Below are positions 51,251 to 60,792 of a stretch of DNA of 64,000 nt, piece by piece. The first letter of the stretch is position 1, and each line of letters starts with the position of its first letter. Source of the DNA: Streptomyces cyaneochromogenes (GTDB lineage: Bacteria > Actinomycetota > Actinomycetes > Streptomycetales > Streptomycetaceae). The stretch lies in NCBI RefSeq assembly GCF_003963535.1, contig NZ_CP034539.1:7874001-7938000 (forward strand), written 5' to 3'. A program made the translations under genes and the position numbers. Below the pieces are notes generated by a model. It searched no databases. It saw only the letters and a program-made list of their open reading frames with translations, and was not told where the DNA came from.

Positions 51251-52092
51251 AACCACCGCTGCGTGATCACGAACAGCACCAGCACCGGAATCACCGAGAT
51301 CACCGACCCCGCCATCACCAGCCGCTGGTCGTACCCGAACGACGACGTCTGCAGCCGGGCCAGACCCAGGGTCAGCGTGAAGTGCTCCTCGGAGCGCAGC
51401 ACGATCAGCGGCCACAGGAAGTCGTCCCAGGCGCTGATGAAGGTGTTGATGGTGACGACCAGGATGGCGCCGTAGGCGGAGGGCAGGTACAGGTGGCGGA
51501 ACCTCTTCCACTCGCCGGCGCCGTCCAACATCGCCGCGTCCTCGATCTCGCGCGGCACCGAGAGGAACGCGGCGCGCATGATGAGGACGTTGATCGCGGC
51601 GACGAAGCCGGGCAGCCAGACGCCGACGAGGTTGTCGACCAGGCCCATGTCCCGGACGCTCAGGAACAGCGACACCATGATCGACTCGAAGGGGAACATC
51701 ATGGACGCCATCAGCAGCACCCAGACCAGCTTGCGGCCCTTCCAGCCGGGCTTGGAGAGCATGTAGCCCGCCATGGTGGAGAAGACGAGCTGGCTGGTGA
51801 TCGAGATGACCGCGATGAACAGGCTGTTCCCGATGTACGTCCACACCGGGACCTGGTCGAAGACCTCCTTGTAGGCCCGCAGGGTGGGGTGGTGCGGGAT
51901 GAGGGAGGCGCCCGCGCCGAAGACGTCCTCGGTGGGGCCCTTGAGCGACGACAGCACCTGCCACGCCAGCGGGCCCACGGTGATGAACAGGACGAACACC
52001 AACAGCAGGTAGCGGACGACCAGTTCGCGCGGACGGCCGTAGTCCCGCCGGCGGGGGGTCGGACGCCGGTTCTTCTCGACGGCCGTGGTCAT
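51214..52092 (-). CDS. carbohydrate ABC transporter permease (MalG type)
   Basis: A 292-residue permease with six membrane helices. The EAA loop is EIEDAAMLDGAGEWKRFRHLYLP, and the C-terminus RWFYKGVSSGAVKL is family-typical. Its ATG overlaps the stop of the MalF-type gene (ATGA). It is the last gene of the importer operon. No ATPase gene is in the cluster; in Streptomyces such importers share the multi-use ATPase MsiK, encoded elsewhere (general knowledge). Confidence 0.92.
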   Translation of the reverse strand: MTTAVEKNRRPTPRRRDYGRPRELVVRYLLLVFVLFITVGPLAWQVLSSLKGPTEDVFGAGASLIPHHPTLRAYKEVFDQVPVWTYIGNSLFIAVISITSQLVFSTMAGYMLSKPGWKGRKLVWVLLMASMMFPFESIMVSLFLSVRDMGLVDNLVGVWLPGFVAAINVLIMRAAFLSVPREIEDAAMLDGAGEWKRFRHLYLPSAYGAILVVTINTFISAWDDFLWPLIVLRSEEHFTLTLGLARLQTSSFGYDQRLVMAGSVISVIPVLVLFVITQRWFYKGVSSGAVKL

Positions 52093-53120
52093 CCCTCGTC
52101 CTCCTTCGTCAGGCGCTGGGCGAGCAGCGTGAGGCCCAGGGTCAGGGCGAACAGGGCGACGCTGACCGCCGCGCCGTAGCCGGCGTTGCCGGTGAGCGGG
52201 TCGAGGCCGACGTCCCGGATGTAGAAGGGGAGCGTGCGGTCGGCGCCGCCGGGGCCGCCGGTGGCCCCGCCCAGCATGTAGATCTCGGTGAAGACGCGCA
52301 GCGAACCGATGCCGGTGAGGGTGCCGACCAGCATCATCGAGGTGCGCACGCCGGGCACGGTGATGTGCCGGAAACGGCGGACCGCGCCCGCGCCGTCCAC
52401 GGCGGCGGCCTCGTGCAGCTCCTTGGGCACGTTCCCCAGCGCGGCCAGGTAGAAGATCATGTACCAGCCGAGGCCTTTCCACACCGTCAGGCCCATCGCC
52501 GACAGCAGGATCAGCCACGAGTCGGACAGGAACGGGATGGCGTCACGGATGATGTGCGCCTTCTGCAGCCAGGTGTTGACCAGGCCCTGGTCGCTCAGCA
52601 GCCACTGCCAGCTCAGGCCCACGACCACGCTGGAGGCGAGGACGGGGGTGTAGAAGGCGGAGCGGAAGAAGCCGATGCCAGGGAGGTTCTTCTCCACCAG
52701 GACCGCGAGCAGCAGCGGCAGCATGACCATCAAGGGGACGACGATCAGGGCGTACAGGATGCTGTTGCGGGTCGCCAGCCAGAAGTCGGAATCCCCCAGC
52801 ATCCGGGTGTAGTTGTCCAGGCCCACCACGTCGTACGCGCCGCCGAGCGGCTTGGCGTCGGTGAAGGACACCAGGATCGTGTTGAGGAACGGGAACACCC
52901 CGAAGACCGTCGTGCCGACGATCGCCGGGAGCATCCACAGCCACGGCAGCCACCAGCGGCGGTAGAGCGCCGCGCCCCCCGCGTCCGCCGTCGGGCCGGG
53001 CGTGACGGAGCGGAGGGCGCGGCGCAGGCGCCCCGGCGGTTCGGGTACGGAGCCGGGGCGGGGGGCGCCCTTCCCGAGGGGAGCGGGAACGGGCGCCTGG
53101 TCCACGGTGTGCTGAGCCAT
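52089..53120 (-). CDS. carbohydrate ABC transporter permease (MalF type)
   Basis: A 343-residue permease. An N-terminal cytoplasmic stretch (Pro/Arg-rich, ~50 residues) precedes six membrane helices, starting with WWLPWLWMLPAIVGTTVFGV. The EAA loop is KELHEAAAVDGAGAVRRFRHITVP. The gene lies two bases after the binding-protein gene and overlaps the MalG gene, so all three are co-transcribed. Confidence 0.92.
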   Translation of the reverse strand: MAQHTVDQAPVPAPLGKGAPRPGSVPEPPGRLRRALRSVTPGPTADAGGAALYRRWWLPWLWMLPAIVGTTVFGVFPFLNTILVSFTDAKPLGGAYDVVGLDNYTRMLGDSDFWLATRNSILYALIVVPLMVMLPLLLAVLVEKNLPGIGFFRSAFYTPVLASSVVVGLSWQWLLSDQGLVNTWLQKAHIIRDAIPFLSDSWLILLSAMGLTVWKGLGWYMIFYLAALGNVPKELHEAAAVDGAGAVRRFRHITVPGVRTSMMLVGTLTGIGSLRVFTEIYMLGGATGGPGGADRTLPFYIRDVGLDPLTGNAGYGAAVSVALFALTLGLTLLAQRLTKEDEG

Positions 53121-53122
53121 CG

Positions 53123-54493
53123 TCAGCTGCCCTGCTCGATCAACTCGTTGCCCTTGGACTGGGCGTCCTCGAGGGCGTCCTCGGCGCTCTTCTTGCCCTG
53201 CATGGCCAGCTGGATCTGGGCCGAGATGGCGTTCAACTCGCCCGGTGTGAGGGCGACTTCGTCGGCGGTCGCCGTCTTTCGGTCACTGGCCACGATCTTC
53301 CGGGCCTCGGCGAAGGGGTCGGTGCCCTTGACCGACTGGAAGAACGGGTCGTCCAGGGAGGCCGTGGTCGACGGGAAGATGACCACGTTCGGGTCCTTCG
53401 CCCACTCCAGCTGGTTCTTCGCGTTGGTCAGGAACTGCGCGAACGCGAGTGCGGTCACCGCGTTCTTGCTGGTGGAGGCGGTGCCTATGTACTGCGGGGC
53501 GCCGACGGTGTGGCCGAGGTCGTCCAGCATGAAGCGGGCGACGCCGGTCTTCTTGTAGACGGTCGGGTTGTTCTGCTGGATGAACCGCAGGAAGTTGGGG
53601 TTGGTGGGGCCGTAGACCAGCTTGGCCTGGCCGTAGACGTTGGCCGGGTCCTGCGTGGAGGAGAGCGAGTCCCGGGGCATCCCGCCGGCCTTGTACAGCT
53701 TGGTCATGGCCTCGACCCACCGCACGGTCTTCGGATCGTCGGCGAAGGTGAACGACTTGCCGTCGGCGGAGAAGATCTGGATGCCCATCTGCTGCCAGTC
53801 GGCCGGGATGCGCAGCTGCGGGTTGGCGAGGAAGGCGTAGTACTTGCCGCCCGAGGCCCTGGCCACCTTCTCGGCGTCGTCGAACAGACCGAGGACGGTC
53901 GTCGGAGGTTTGGCCGGGTCCAGGCCCGCCTTCTTCATCAGCTCGGTGTTGAAGGTCTGCACGATGCCGCCGGAGTACCAGGGCAGCACGGAGTGCACCT
54001 CGGTGCCGGAGGCGTCCGCGTACAGGCTCGACTTCCACAGCGCGGGGACGAACGGCTCGCCCGCGTCCGGGGCCTTCTTGTCCAGGTCGAGCAGATAGCC
54101 GTTCCTGGTGAGCGCGATCGCCGTGTTGACGTTGATGTTCACGACGTCCGGCAGGGTGCAGCCCTGTGCGTCGGCGACCAGGCGCTGGGTGAAGGTGGCG
54201 TCGCCCGGGTCGTCGATCCACTTCACCTTCGCGTCCGGGTGCTCCTTCTCGAAGGCGGCGATGACGCCGTTGAAGTAGTCGCCGAAGTCCTTCTTCAAGT
54301 TGGTCGTCTGGAAGGTGATGCTGCCCTTGACGTCCCCGGAGAGCTCACCGGACCCGACGTTCGCCTTGTCGACCTTGCAGCCGCCGGCGGTGGCGTCGCC
54401 GTCGTCGGAGCCGCCGGAGAGGCCGCAGCCGGCGGCCGCGAGGGACAGGGCCGCGATACAGGTCAGGGTGCGGGTCAGTCTTCTTGCGCGCAT
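53123..54493 (-). CDS. sugar-binding lipoprotein of an ABC importer
   Basis: A 456-residue extracellular solute-binding protein (cluster B type). Lipobox AAGC near residue 23. Typical segments are KGSITFQTTNLKKDFGDYFN, VIAAFEKEHPDAKVKWIDD, LPDVVNINVNTAIALTRNG and TALAFAQFLTNAKNQLEWAK. It captures an oligosaccharide outside the cell. Promoter and proposed operator are just upstream (54547-54562), so it heads the three-gene importer operon. Confidence 0.92.
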   Translation of the reverse strand: MRARRLTRTLTCIAALSLAAAGCGLSGGSDDGDATAGGCKVDKANVGSGELSGDVKGSITFQTTNLKKDFGDYFNGVIAAFEKEHPDAKVKWIDDPGDATFTQRLVADAQGCTLPDVVNINVNTAIALTRNGYLLDLDKKAPDAGEPFVPALWKSSLYADASGTEVHSVLPWYSGGIVQTFNTELMKKAGLDPAKPPTTVLGLFDDAEKVARASGGKYYAFLANPQLRIPADWQQMGIQIFSADGKSFTFADDPKTVRWVEAMTKLYKAGGMPRDSLSSTQDPANVYGQAKLVYGPTNPNFLRFIQQNNPTVYKKTGVARFMLDDLGHTVGAPQYIGTASTSKNAVTALAFAQFLTNAKNQLEWAKDPNVVIFPSTTASLDDPFFQSVKGTDPFAEARKIVASDRKTATADEVALTPGELNAISAQIQLAMQGKKSAEDALEDAQSKGNELIEQGS

Positions 54494-54546
54494 GTCGGGG
54501 GCCTCCTGCGACCAAGTGGCAAGGGAAGGGGCTGGGTCAATGCGGC

Positions 54547-54562
54547 TGGTTCAATTCACCAA
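54547..54562 (+). promoter_or_regulatory. TGGTTCAA-type operator upstream of the importer operon
   Basis: TGGTTCAATTCACCAA lies 54 bp upstream of the binding-protein start. Its TGGTTCAA core and the following CACC recur at 60762-60777, and the core recurs at 59655 and 47866. The 150 bp between 54494 and 54645 hold no gene. Confidence 0.6.
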
Positions 54563-54645
54563 CTTCAGCTCCGGGTGATGAAAATGTGGACCACAATTCA
54601 TCGGAGGTCAATGGGCTGCCGTGTTGCTTTTGGGTTCCGGTCGGG

Positions 54646-55365
54646 TCAGTGCCGGTGTTCGTGATCCTGGTGTGCGGGGTCACCGGGGTGTTCGTGTCCG
54701 GGGGCGTACACCACGCCCGTCCGGGCGCGGTCCAGCCAGTCGAAGAACGCCCGCCGTCCCGCCGCGCGGCGCAGATCGCGGATGATCGCCTCGCGGACCT
54801 GCTCGTACGGGAGGACGTCCGCGGTTTCGTGGTAGGGGTCGACGCCGCTTCTGAGCGCCTGCGGGGTGAGGAAGCGGTCACGGTTGCGGTCGTAGTAGTC
54901 CCGTGCCGCGGCTTCGGGGATGCCTTGTTCTGCCTCCAGTTCGGAGAGGAGGGCGCGGGCGGCGGGGGAGTGGGCGAGGGCCGCGGCGACGATGCTGCCG
55001 AGGTCTGCGACGTCGCGCTCCGCGGGGAGTGCCGCGTTGGGTTGTGGGTCGTGTGCGGCGCCGTCGTGGCTGGTCGCGCCCACGCGGCGGAGCCGCATAT
55101 CGACACCGCCCGCGCCCCTTTGGGGCGTTGCCGAACCGGCGTCGAGCAGTCCGCGTTCCGTGCAGGCCCGCCGGGCGAGTTCGTCGATCACCACCACCTG
55201 CGTCGCCCACCGCCGCCGCTGCCGCTCGGCCCGTGCGAGCGCCTCGGGGCGGGCCGCGCGGTCGAGGGGAGGTACGACCGTCAGGAGGGCGTCGACACGG
55301 GCCTTGGCGACGGCTTGGCCGTGAACCAGGGCCGCGTGATTCGGCCCTGCGGCGTGCTCCCTCAC
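54646..55365 (-). CDS. small protein with SurA/parvulin-like helices and His-rich tail (unknown function)
   Basis: A 239-residue protein whose GTG start overlaps the stop of the alpha-mannosidase gene (GTGA), so it is translationally coupled. Central helices resemble the N-terminal part of peptidyl-prolyl isomerase/SurA-like proteins: RQRRRWATQVVVIDELARRAC and YYDRNRDRFLTPQALR. The C-terminus is His-rich (GHEHPGDPAHQDHEHRH) and could bind metal such as the zinc of GH38 enzymes. No signal peptide is seen. I do not know a function. Confidence 0.7.
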   Translation of the reverse strand: MREHAAGPNHAALVHGQAVAKARVDALLTVVPPLDRAARPEALARAERQRRRWATQVVVIDELARRACTERGLLDAGSATPQRGAGGVDMRLRRVGATSHDGAAHDPQPNAALPAERDVADLGSIVAAALAHSPAARALLSELEAEQGIPEAAARDYYDRNRDRFLTPQALRSGVDPYHETADVLPYEQVREAIIRDLRRAAGRRAFFDWLDRARTGVVYAPGHEHPGDPAHQDHEHRH

Positions 55366-58300
55366 GGCGTCACCTCCAGCTCCACAGCCGCCGTATACGC
55401 CACGCACCCGTGCCAGCCCACCTTCGCCATCAGCCAGTACGAACCCGGCGGCACCGCCCCGCCGTCCACCTCGATCACGCGTTCCGCCTGCTCGCCGCCG
55501 GCCACCGTGAAGCCCTGGCAGGCCGGCGTCACGCCCGCCCAGGTCCCCCAGGAGGAGACCGCCCAGAGCGTCCCGCTGACCGGGCCCCGGGTCGGGTTGA
55601 GCAGGGTCACGGGGATGCGGGCCCGGTCGCCGCGTCGTACGCTGATCCGTTCGACTCCCAGCCGTGTCACCAGTGTTGGACCCTTGTGTCCGTCCCCCAC
55701 ATCCAGCGCCACGACGTCCTCGTACGTCTGCCCGCCGTACGTCAGCCGGGCGGCGAGCCAGTGTCGGCCGGGATCGGGGTCGGACGGCGGGGTCACCGTG
55801 GCCTCCGCGACCGTGAAGCCGCCTGGGCCCAGCGCGTACGGCAGCTCCGCCGGTTCGACGGACCAGCCGGGCGGGACGTGCAGGGTCGCCGTGCCCGACA
55901 CCGGCGCGTCGGTCAGTTCCGAGCCGATCCGGACCGTTGCCGTGACCGGGCCGTCGGAGACGGTGAGGGTGGTCGGGGAGACGTACACCGCGACCGGCAT
56001 GTTGCCGCGTGGGGCAGGGCCGCAGTTGTGGAGCCAGTAGCGGGTGCGGACGGGCTGGGCCGGTTCGTGGGCGGCGATGCCGGGGCCGGGTGAGGGCTGC
56101 GTTTCGGCGGCCGTGGCGAGCAGGGTCGTCACCTCGAAGCCGGTCAGGTCGAGTTCGAGTGCGCCCTGGCCGGCGGGCGTCAGCGGCTCGCCCCGCCGCT
56201 CCAGTACGTCCGCCCGCGCACCGTCCGTCCACTCCCGAGGCCCGCGCACCCGCGCCCGCACCGGCCGCCCGTTGACCTCATGCACCCGTACGACGACCCC
56301 GCGCCCGGGATCGGCCGCCGCCACGCTCCCGCGCGCCAGGGGCGACCCGACCGGCTTGAGTGCGTCGAGCAGCACCTCCCCGGCGGGGTCGAGGCCCAAC
56401 AGCACGGCCTTCCGGGGCAGTACGGCATCCTCGGCGGCCGTCTCCCTCAGCCGCGCCGTCAGCGGATGGTTGAACGCGTGCCCGGCCTGGGGCAGCCGCA
56501 GCTCCCGCCAGTCTCCCGTGCCCGCGACGACGGCGTACTCGAAGGTGTGGGACCAGCGCTGGAGCTGGAAGGCGGACCCGTCGGGGGCCGTGCGCCGGGG
56601 CGGGTCGACCCAGATGCCGGAGGGCCAGCCGGTGCAGGAGCGCATCAGGGACATGTAGAGGTCGCCGGACGACGTCACCACGCAGCCCGGCGTCCCGCGG
56701 TTCAGGACCGCGAAGCTGCGGCCGTCCCACGCGTCGCCGGGCGGCAGCGCCTCCCCGCCGCCCGCCGCCGTGGCCCGCAGGGCCGCGTCGTCCAGGTCGG
56801 CGATCAGCGCGTCCACGGCCTTGGCGTCGTCCTCGGGCCGGGCGCCCGCCACCACGAGCAGCGGCAGCCGCTCCAGGTCGCGCAGGTCGGCGCCGGGCAC
56901 CCACTCCTCGCGCAGCGAGGCCCGCGGCGCGACCCAGACGGCCGCCACGCCCCGCTCGGCGAGCTGTCGGCGCAACTCGCGCCCGGCGGCCGGGTCCCAG
57001 CCGAGGGCCTCGGCGACCAGCGAGTTGCGCTCGGGGGCGCCGACCGCGATCCGGATGTCGGGCAGGTTGGAGTCGACCTCCAGGTCGCCGTAGCGCGGGC
57101 CACCGGCGATCGTCGAGGTCGCCGTCACGCCCACGCGCACCAGGGCCGCCGCCAGCCCGGTGCCCAGCTCGCCGGCGTCGTCCCAGGAGGAGTACACCAA
57201 CTCGGCGACACCGATGGACCGTTCCCCGAGCGGACGGCCGGAGCCGTCGGAGACCGCGACCCGCGCGGTGGAGCCCAGCCCGAACCAGGTGTTGGCGGGG
57301 TTGTCCAGCGTCCACGGGAACCGCTCGCTGTCCACCTCCACGAACCCGAACCCACGCCCGATCACCGCGTCGGCCACCTCGTGCACCGGCAGCCCGCCGC
57401 GCACGTCGGAGGGCCAGCGGACCCGGATCAGGCGGTCGGCGCCGTCGTAGCCGTCGACGGTGGTGGTGAGGTCGAGGCGATCGACGCCCTTCCAGAGCGT
57501 GAGTCGCTGGGTGTAGCGGAACAGGCCGAGGTCGGCGCGGACGGTGATACGTGATCCGGCGGGGGAGTGCTCGACATCGATGTCGGCCGTGACGTCGCGG
57601 CTGCGGGCGGCCGTCGTGCCGGTCGGTGTGAGGTGCCAGGGGCCCTCGCCGAAGCGCGGGTGCCTGGAGTACTCCTCCTGCACGACCAGTTCGTTGCCGA
57701 TGTCGCCCGCGCGCAGCAGTTCCCGGCCGTCCTCCGCCAACGCCCGCAGGCTGCTGACCGCTCCTCCGCGCGCGGGGTCGACCGTCACCTCGTAGAACTC
57801 GTTGCGGATGGTGGCGCCTTCGGCGTGCGTCCACTCGGGGACGCTGCCCTCGGCGAGCGGGAGCGCCTTGAGTCCCATGCCGGGCACCTCCGGTACGACG
57901 ACGCGGAGTGCGCCGTCCTCCCGTACGGCGGGCAGCGGCAGCCCGGTGTCGTCGAGCGGGACGAGCCCGGGGTCCTCGACCGCCAGAACGTCCCGCCGCT
58001 CCCAGGTCGCCGCGTTGAAGACCACCAAGTCCGATGCTCCGCCCGGTAGTTGGGCCACCTTGCGCGCAAGGGCGTCGGTCGCGTCGGCGTGCACGGTCCG
58101 CGCCAGGTCGTACAGCTCCCGCCAGCCGGTGAGCAGGTCGATGTAGACCTGGTCCGACTCCGAGCCGGTGATGGCGTCGTGATGGGCGCCGTAGATCAGC
58201 TGCCGCCAGGCCTTGTCGAGCGCCGCGTCCGGGAAGGGGCGCGCGGTGATCATCGAGGCGAGTGTCGCCCAGGCCTCCGCGTCGGCGAGCAGGGTCTCGC

Positions 58301-59606
58301 CGTGGCGCTGGGCCTGCTTGGTGTCGATGTAGGAGACGTCCTTGCCGGTGTAGACCGGGTTCATGTCCCGCGTCTGCGGCGACGCCTTGCGGCCCTGCGC
58401 CTCCAGTTCCGACCGCACGGCCGCGAAGAAGTCCCTCGGGATGCCGCTGACGAAGCGCGGCCAGACGTACCGGGCGTTCCAGCCCCGGTGGATGTCCATC
58501 ACCCAGCGGCAGGGCGGCGCGTAGTCACCGCCGACCGGGAGCAGGACGTTGCGGGTGAGCGCGACCTGCTTCAGCCCCTTGAACAGCTTGAGCGCGGCCG
58601 CCTCCGCCTCGGGGAGCGTGGGCGCGTTGTCGATCGCCCAGCCGGCGCCGTAGTGGTTGACCATGTAGGCGGTGAGGATGCCGCGCCCCGACGGGGCGAT
58701 CCAGTCGAACTCCGCCGGGAACTGCATCCGCTTCGGGTCCCGCGGCTCCTCGCCGAACACGGAGAGGGTCGGCCCCCACTGGTGGAAGGGCCCGCGCGCC
58801 CACGAACTGGAGCTCACCCCCGCGTCCGCCATCAGCCCCGGGAACTGCGGATCGTGCCCGAACGCGTCCAGCTGCCAGGCCGTCTCCGGGGACGCCCCGA
58901 TGATCCCGCGCTGGAAGCCGTCGCCGTACAGCGCGTTGCGTACGGTCGCCTCGGCGCCGGTGAGGTTGGTGTTCGGCTCGTTGTAGGTGCCGCCCATGAT
59001 CTCGACGCGGCCGGTGCGGATCAGCTGGCGCAGGAAGGCGCGTTCCTCCGGGAAGGCGTCCCAGTAGGGCTTGAGGTAGTCGACCTCCGCGAGCACGAAG
59101 GTGTACGCCGGGTCGCGCCGGGCCAGATCGCTGTGGGCGCGGACCAGGCTCGTCCCGGACTGGCCGCGCGAGTCGAAGGTGCGGGCGGGCAGGCCGGTGC
59201 CGGCGGGGTCGTCGGCGACGTCCCAGGTCTCGGTGTAGGCGCCCTGGGTGTTCCACCAGACCGGGTCGTAGTGGAAGTGGCTGACCATGAACATGGTCCA
59301 GCCGGGTTCGGCGGCCGTGAACCTGGCGGAGTGCTCCGCGGTTCGCGCCGGGTCCTCGGCGTCCGCGGCGGTGACCCTGACATGCGTGCCGTCGCCGGGA
59401 GCGAGGTCGGTCGTGACCGGTATCTCGGCCCGTACGGTGCCGTCGTCTCCCGTGGTCGCCTCGGCGGTGCCGCCGACCCCCGGCCCCTCGACGGTGAGGC
59501 GGACGGCCCGGCCGGGTTCATGCCCGATCTCGACGGCCACCACCTGCTGCGGACGGTCCTCGGTGCCGACGAAGAGCTCGGTCGACTCGACAGAGATGAC
59601 GCGCAT
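55362..59606 (-). CDS. GH38-family alpha-mannosidase, extended
   Basis: A 1414-residue enzyme, longer than the usual ~1000. Zinc-site and catalytic features of GH38 are HFHYDPVWWNTQ near residue 120, LDAFGHDPQFPG (nucleophile Asp and zinc ligand) and YGAHHDAITGSESDQVY in the middle helical domain. The C-terminal ~400 residues include beta-sandwich domains ending in NEW3/NPCBM-like sequence (ARIPVTLLNPTRGPVSGTLW). The N-terminal ~100 residues form an extra Ig-like domain. No signal peptide. It removes alpha-linked mannose from an imported or periplasm-exposed glycan. ATG 59606 follows AGGAG. Confidence 0.9.
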   Translation of the reverse strand: MRVISVESTELFVGTEDRPQQVVAVEIGHEPGRAVRLTVEGPGVGGTAEATTGDDGTVRAEIPVTTDLAPGDGTHVRVTAADAEDPARTAEHSARFTAAEPGWTMFMVSHFHYDPVWWNTQGAYTETWDVADDPAGTGLPARTFDSRGQSGTSLVRAHSDLARRDPAYTFVLAEVDYLKPYWDAFPEERAFLRQLIRTGRVEIMGGTYNEPNTNLTGAEATVRNALYGDGFQRGIIGASPETAWQLDAFGHDPQFPGLMADAGVSSSSWARGPFHQWGPTLSVFGEEPRDPKRMQFPAEFDWIAPSGRGILTAYMVNHYGAGWAIDNAPTLPEAEAAALKLFKGLKQVALTRNVLLPVGGDYAPPCRWVMDIHRGWNARYVWPRFVSGIPRDFFAAVRSELEAQGRKASPQTRDMNPVYTGKDVSYIDTKQAQRHGETLLADAEAWATLASMITARPFPDAALDKAWRQLIYGAHHDAITGSESDQVYIDLLTGWRELYDLARTVHADATDALARKVAQLPGGASDLVVFNAATWERRDVLAVEDPGLVPLDDTGLPLPAVREDGALRVVVPEVPGMGLKALPLAEGSVPEWTHAEGATIRNEFYEVTVDPARGGAVSSLRALAEDGRELLRAGDIGNELVVQEEYSRHPRFGEGPWHLTPTGTTAARSRDVTADIDVEHSPAGSRITVRADLGLFRYTQRLTLWKGVDRLDLTTTVDGYDGADRLIRVRWPSDVRGGLPVHEVADAVIGRGFGFVEVDSERFPWTLDNPANTWFGLGSTARVAVSDGSGRPLGERSIGVAELVYSSWDDAGELGTGLAAALVRVGVTATSTIAGGPRYGDLEVDSNLPDIRIAVGAPERNSLVAEALGWDPAAGRELRRQLAERGVAAVWVAPRASLREEWVPGADLRDLERLPLLVVAGARPEDDAKAVDALIADLDDAALRATAAGGGEALPPGDAWDGRSFAVLNRGTPGCVVTSSGDLYMSLMRSCTGWPSGIWVDPPRRTAPDGSAFQLQRWSHTFEYAVVAGTGDWRELRLPQAGHAFNHPLTARLRETAAEDAVLPRKAVLLGLDPAGEVLLDALKPVGSPLARGSVAAADPGRGVVVRVHEVNGRPVRARVRGPREWTDGARADVLERRGEPLTPAGQGALELDLTGFEVTTLLATAAETQPSPGPGIAAHEPAQPVRTRYWLHNCGPAPRGNMPVAVYVSPTTLTVSDGPVTATVRIGSELTDAPVSGTATLHVPPGWSVEPAELPYALGPGGFTVAEATVTPPSDPDPGRHWLAARLTYGGQTYEDVVALDVGDGHKGPTLVTRLGVERISVRRGDRARIPVTLLNPTRGPVSGTLWAVSSWGTWAGVTPACQGFTVAGGEQAERVIEVDGGAVPPGSYWLMAKVGWHGCVAYTAAVELEVTP

Positions 59607-59654
59607 GGGGCTCCTACGAGTGCTCGTGGGGAGCCCCATCCTGGCACCGAGGAG

Positions 59655-59669
59655 TTGGTTCAAACAACC
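59655..59669 (+). promoter_or_regulatory. TGGTTCAA-type operator upstream of the alpha-mannosidase gene
   Basis: TTGGTTCAAACAACC lies 49 bp upstream of the GH38 start, nearly the same distance as at the importer operon. A related weaker copy, TTGGTGGTTCATCCATG, is at 59684-59700. Confidence 0.6.
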
Positions 59670-59725
59670 ATCTCTGTGTTTCCTTGGTGGTTCATCCATG
59701 CAGTCCCGGACGGGGGTGGAGGGGC

Positions 59726-60610
59726 TCAGCGCGTCCGGCGCGACTTCACCGCGTGCTGCGGCGTGATGTGGTCGGTCAGTGCCAGCGAGGCGCTCGCGCG
59801 CTGGTAGGAGACCTGACCGACCCTGACGTAGAGGCAGTCGACGATCATCAGGACGGAGTGCCGGCCGCCGATGCTGCCCGTGCGGAAGCTGGTCTCCGAG
59901 GTGGACGAGATGAGCCGGATGTCGGCGGCCTTGGCCAGGGGTGAGCGTGGGTCGGTGGTGATGGCGATGGTGGTGGCGCCCCGCTCCTTGGCCATCTCGA
60001 ACGGTTCGAGGGTCTCGCGCGTGGCACCGGAGTGGGAGATGCCTATGGCCACGTCGGCGGGGGTGAGCAGGGCCGCCGAGGTGGCCGCGCCGTGCACCTC
60101 GGTCCAGCCGCGGACCTGGCAGCCGATGCGGAACAGCCGCGTCTCCGTCTCCTGCGCCACCGCGCCGCTGCCGCCGACGCCGTAGACGTCGATACGCCGG
60201 GCACGTGCCAGGGCCTGGGCCGCGCGCTCCAGCGCGTCCAGGTCGATCCGGTCGATGGTCTGCTGGATCGCGCGCAGATCCGCGCTGCCGACCACCTGGA
60301 CGACCCGCTCGAGGCTGTCGTCGGGGGAGATGTCCGGGCCGATCTCGGCGGTGCCCCAGTCGGAGACCTCGCCCCGGCCGCGCTCCTGGGCCAGCTCGAT
60401 CAGCAGATGCTGGTAGGAGTCGAGGCCGATGGCCCGGCAGAAGCGGGTCACCGTCGCCTGGGAGGTGCCGGTGCGGCGGCCCAGCTCGGCGGCCGAGCAG
60501 TGGGTGACGGCGGCCGGATCCTCCAGGATCAGCTCGCCGACCTTCCGCAGGGAGCCGGCCAGCCGGGGCAGTTCGGTGCGGATCAGTGTGGTGACGTCCG
60601 TCGGGGGCAT
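59726..60610 (-). CDS. RpiR/MurR-family transcriptional regulator
   Basis: A 294-residue regulator. The N-terminal HTH_6 domain (about 10-80) has AELGRRTGTSQATVTRFCRAIG; the SIS sugar-phosphate-binding domain (about 125-265) has RIDVYGVGGSGAVAQETETRL, VAIGISHSGATRETLE and AITTDPRSPLAKAAD. It probably senses a phosphorylated sugar of the pathway and represses or activates through the TGGTTCAA sites in the locus. It lies between the GH38 gene and the divergent SIS isomerase gene. Confidence 0.92.
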   Translation of the reverse strand: MPPTDVTTLIRTELPRLAGSLRKVGELILEDPAAVTHCSAAELGRRTGTSQATVTRFCRAIGLDSYQHLLIELAQERGRGEVSDWGTAEIGPDISPDDSLERVVQVVGSADLRAIQQTIDRIDLDALERAAQALARARRIDVYGVGGSGAVAQETETRLFRIGCQVRGWTEVHGAATSAALLTPADVAIGISHSGATRETLEPFEMAKERGATTIAITTDPRSPLAKAADIRLISSTSETSFRTGSIGGRHSVLMIVDCLYVRVGQVSYQRASASLALTDHITPQHAVKSRRTR

Positions 60611-60761
60611 GGGAAGAAGGTATCAGCCACCGTTTGTCCCACAGCTTGAATACCAGGACCGGGCCAGGGGCGGAGCGGGGGCGAGCCGGGACGGAGCCGG
60701 CGGGCTCATTGCCCGTACCATCCGGTGTGTGATTTATTGATTCATCGATGAGGTAGTACGA

Positions 60762-60777
60762 GGTGGTTCAATCCACC
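60762..60777 (+). promoter_or_regulatory. TGGTTCAA-type operator upstream of the SIS gene
   Basis: GGTGGTTCAATCCACC, a clean inverted repeat (GGTGG/CCACC around TTCAAT), is 15 bp upstream of the GTG start and just before the ribosome-binding GGGGAG. It is the most symmetrical of the four sites. Confidence 0.65.
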
Positions 60778-60792
60778 GGTGGGGAGTGACGC

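Noticed and set aside
48923..51964. 1013-codon minus-strand frame antisense to the GH3 gene
   Set aside because: Low-complexity Gly/Val/Ala/Arg translation with no domain; the GH3 gene on the other strand is certain.
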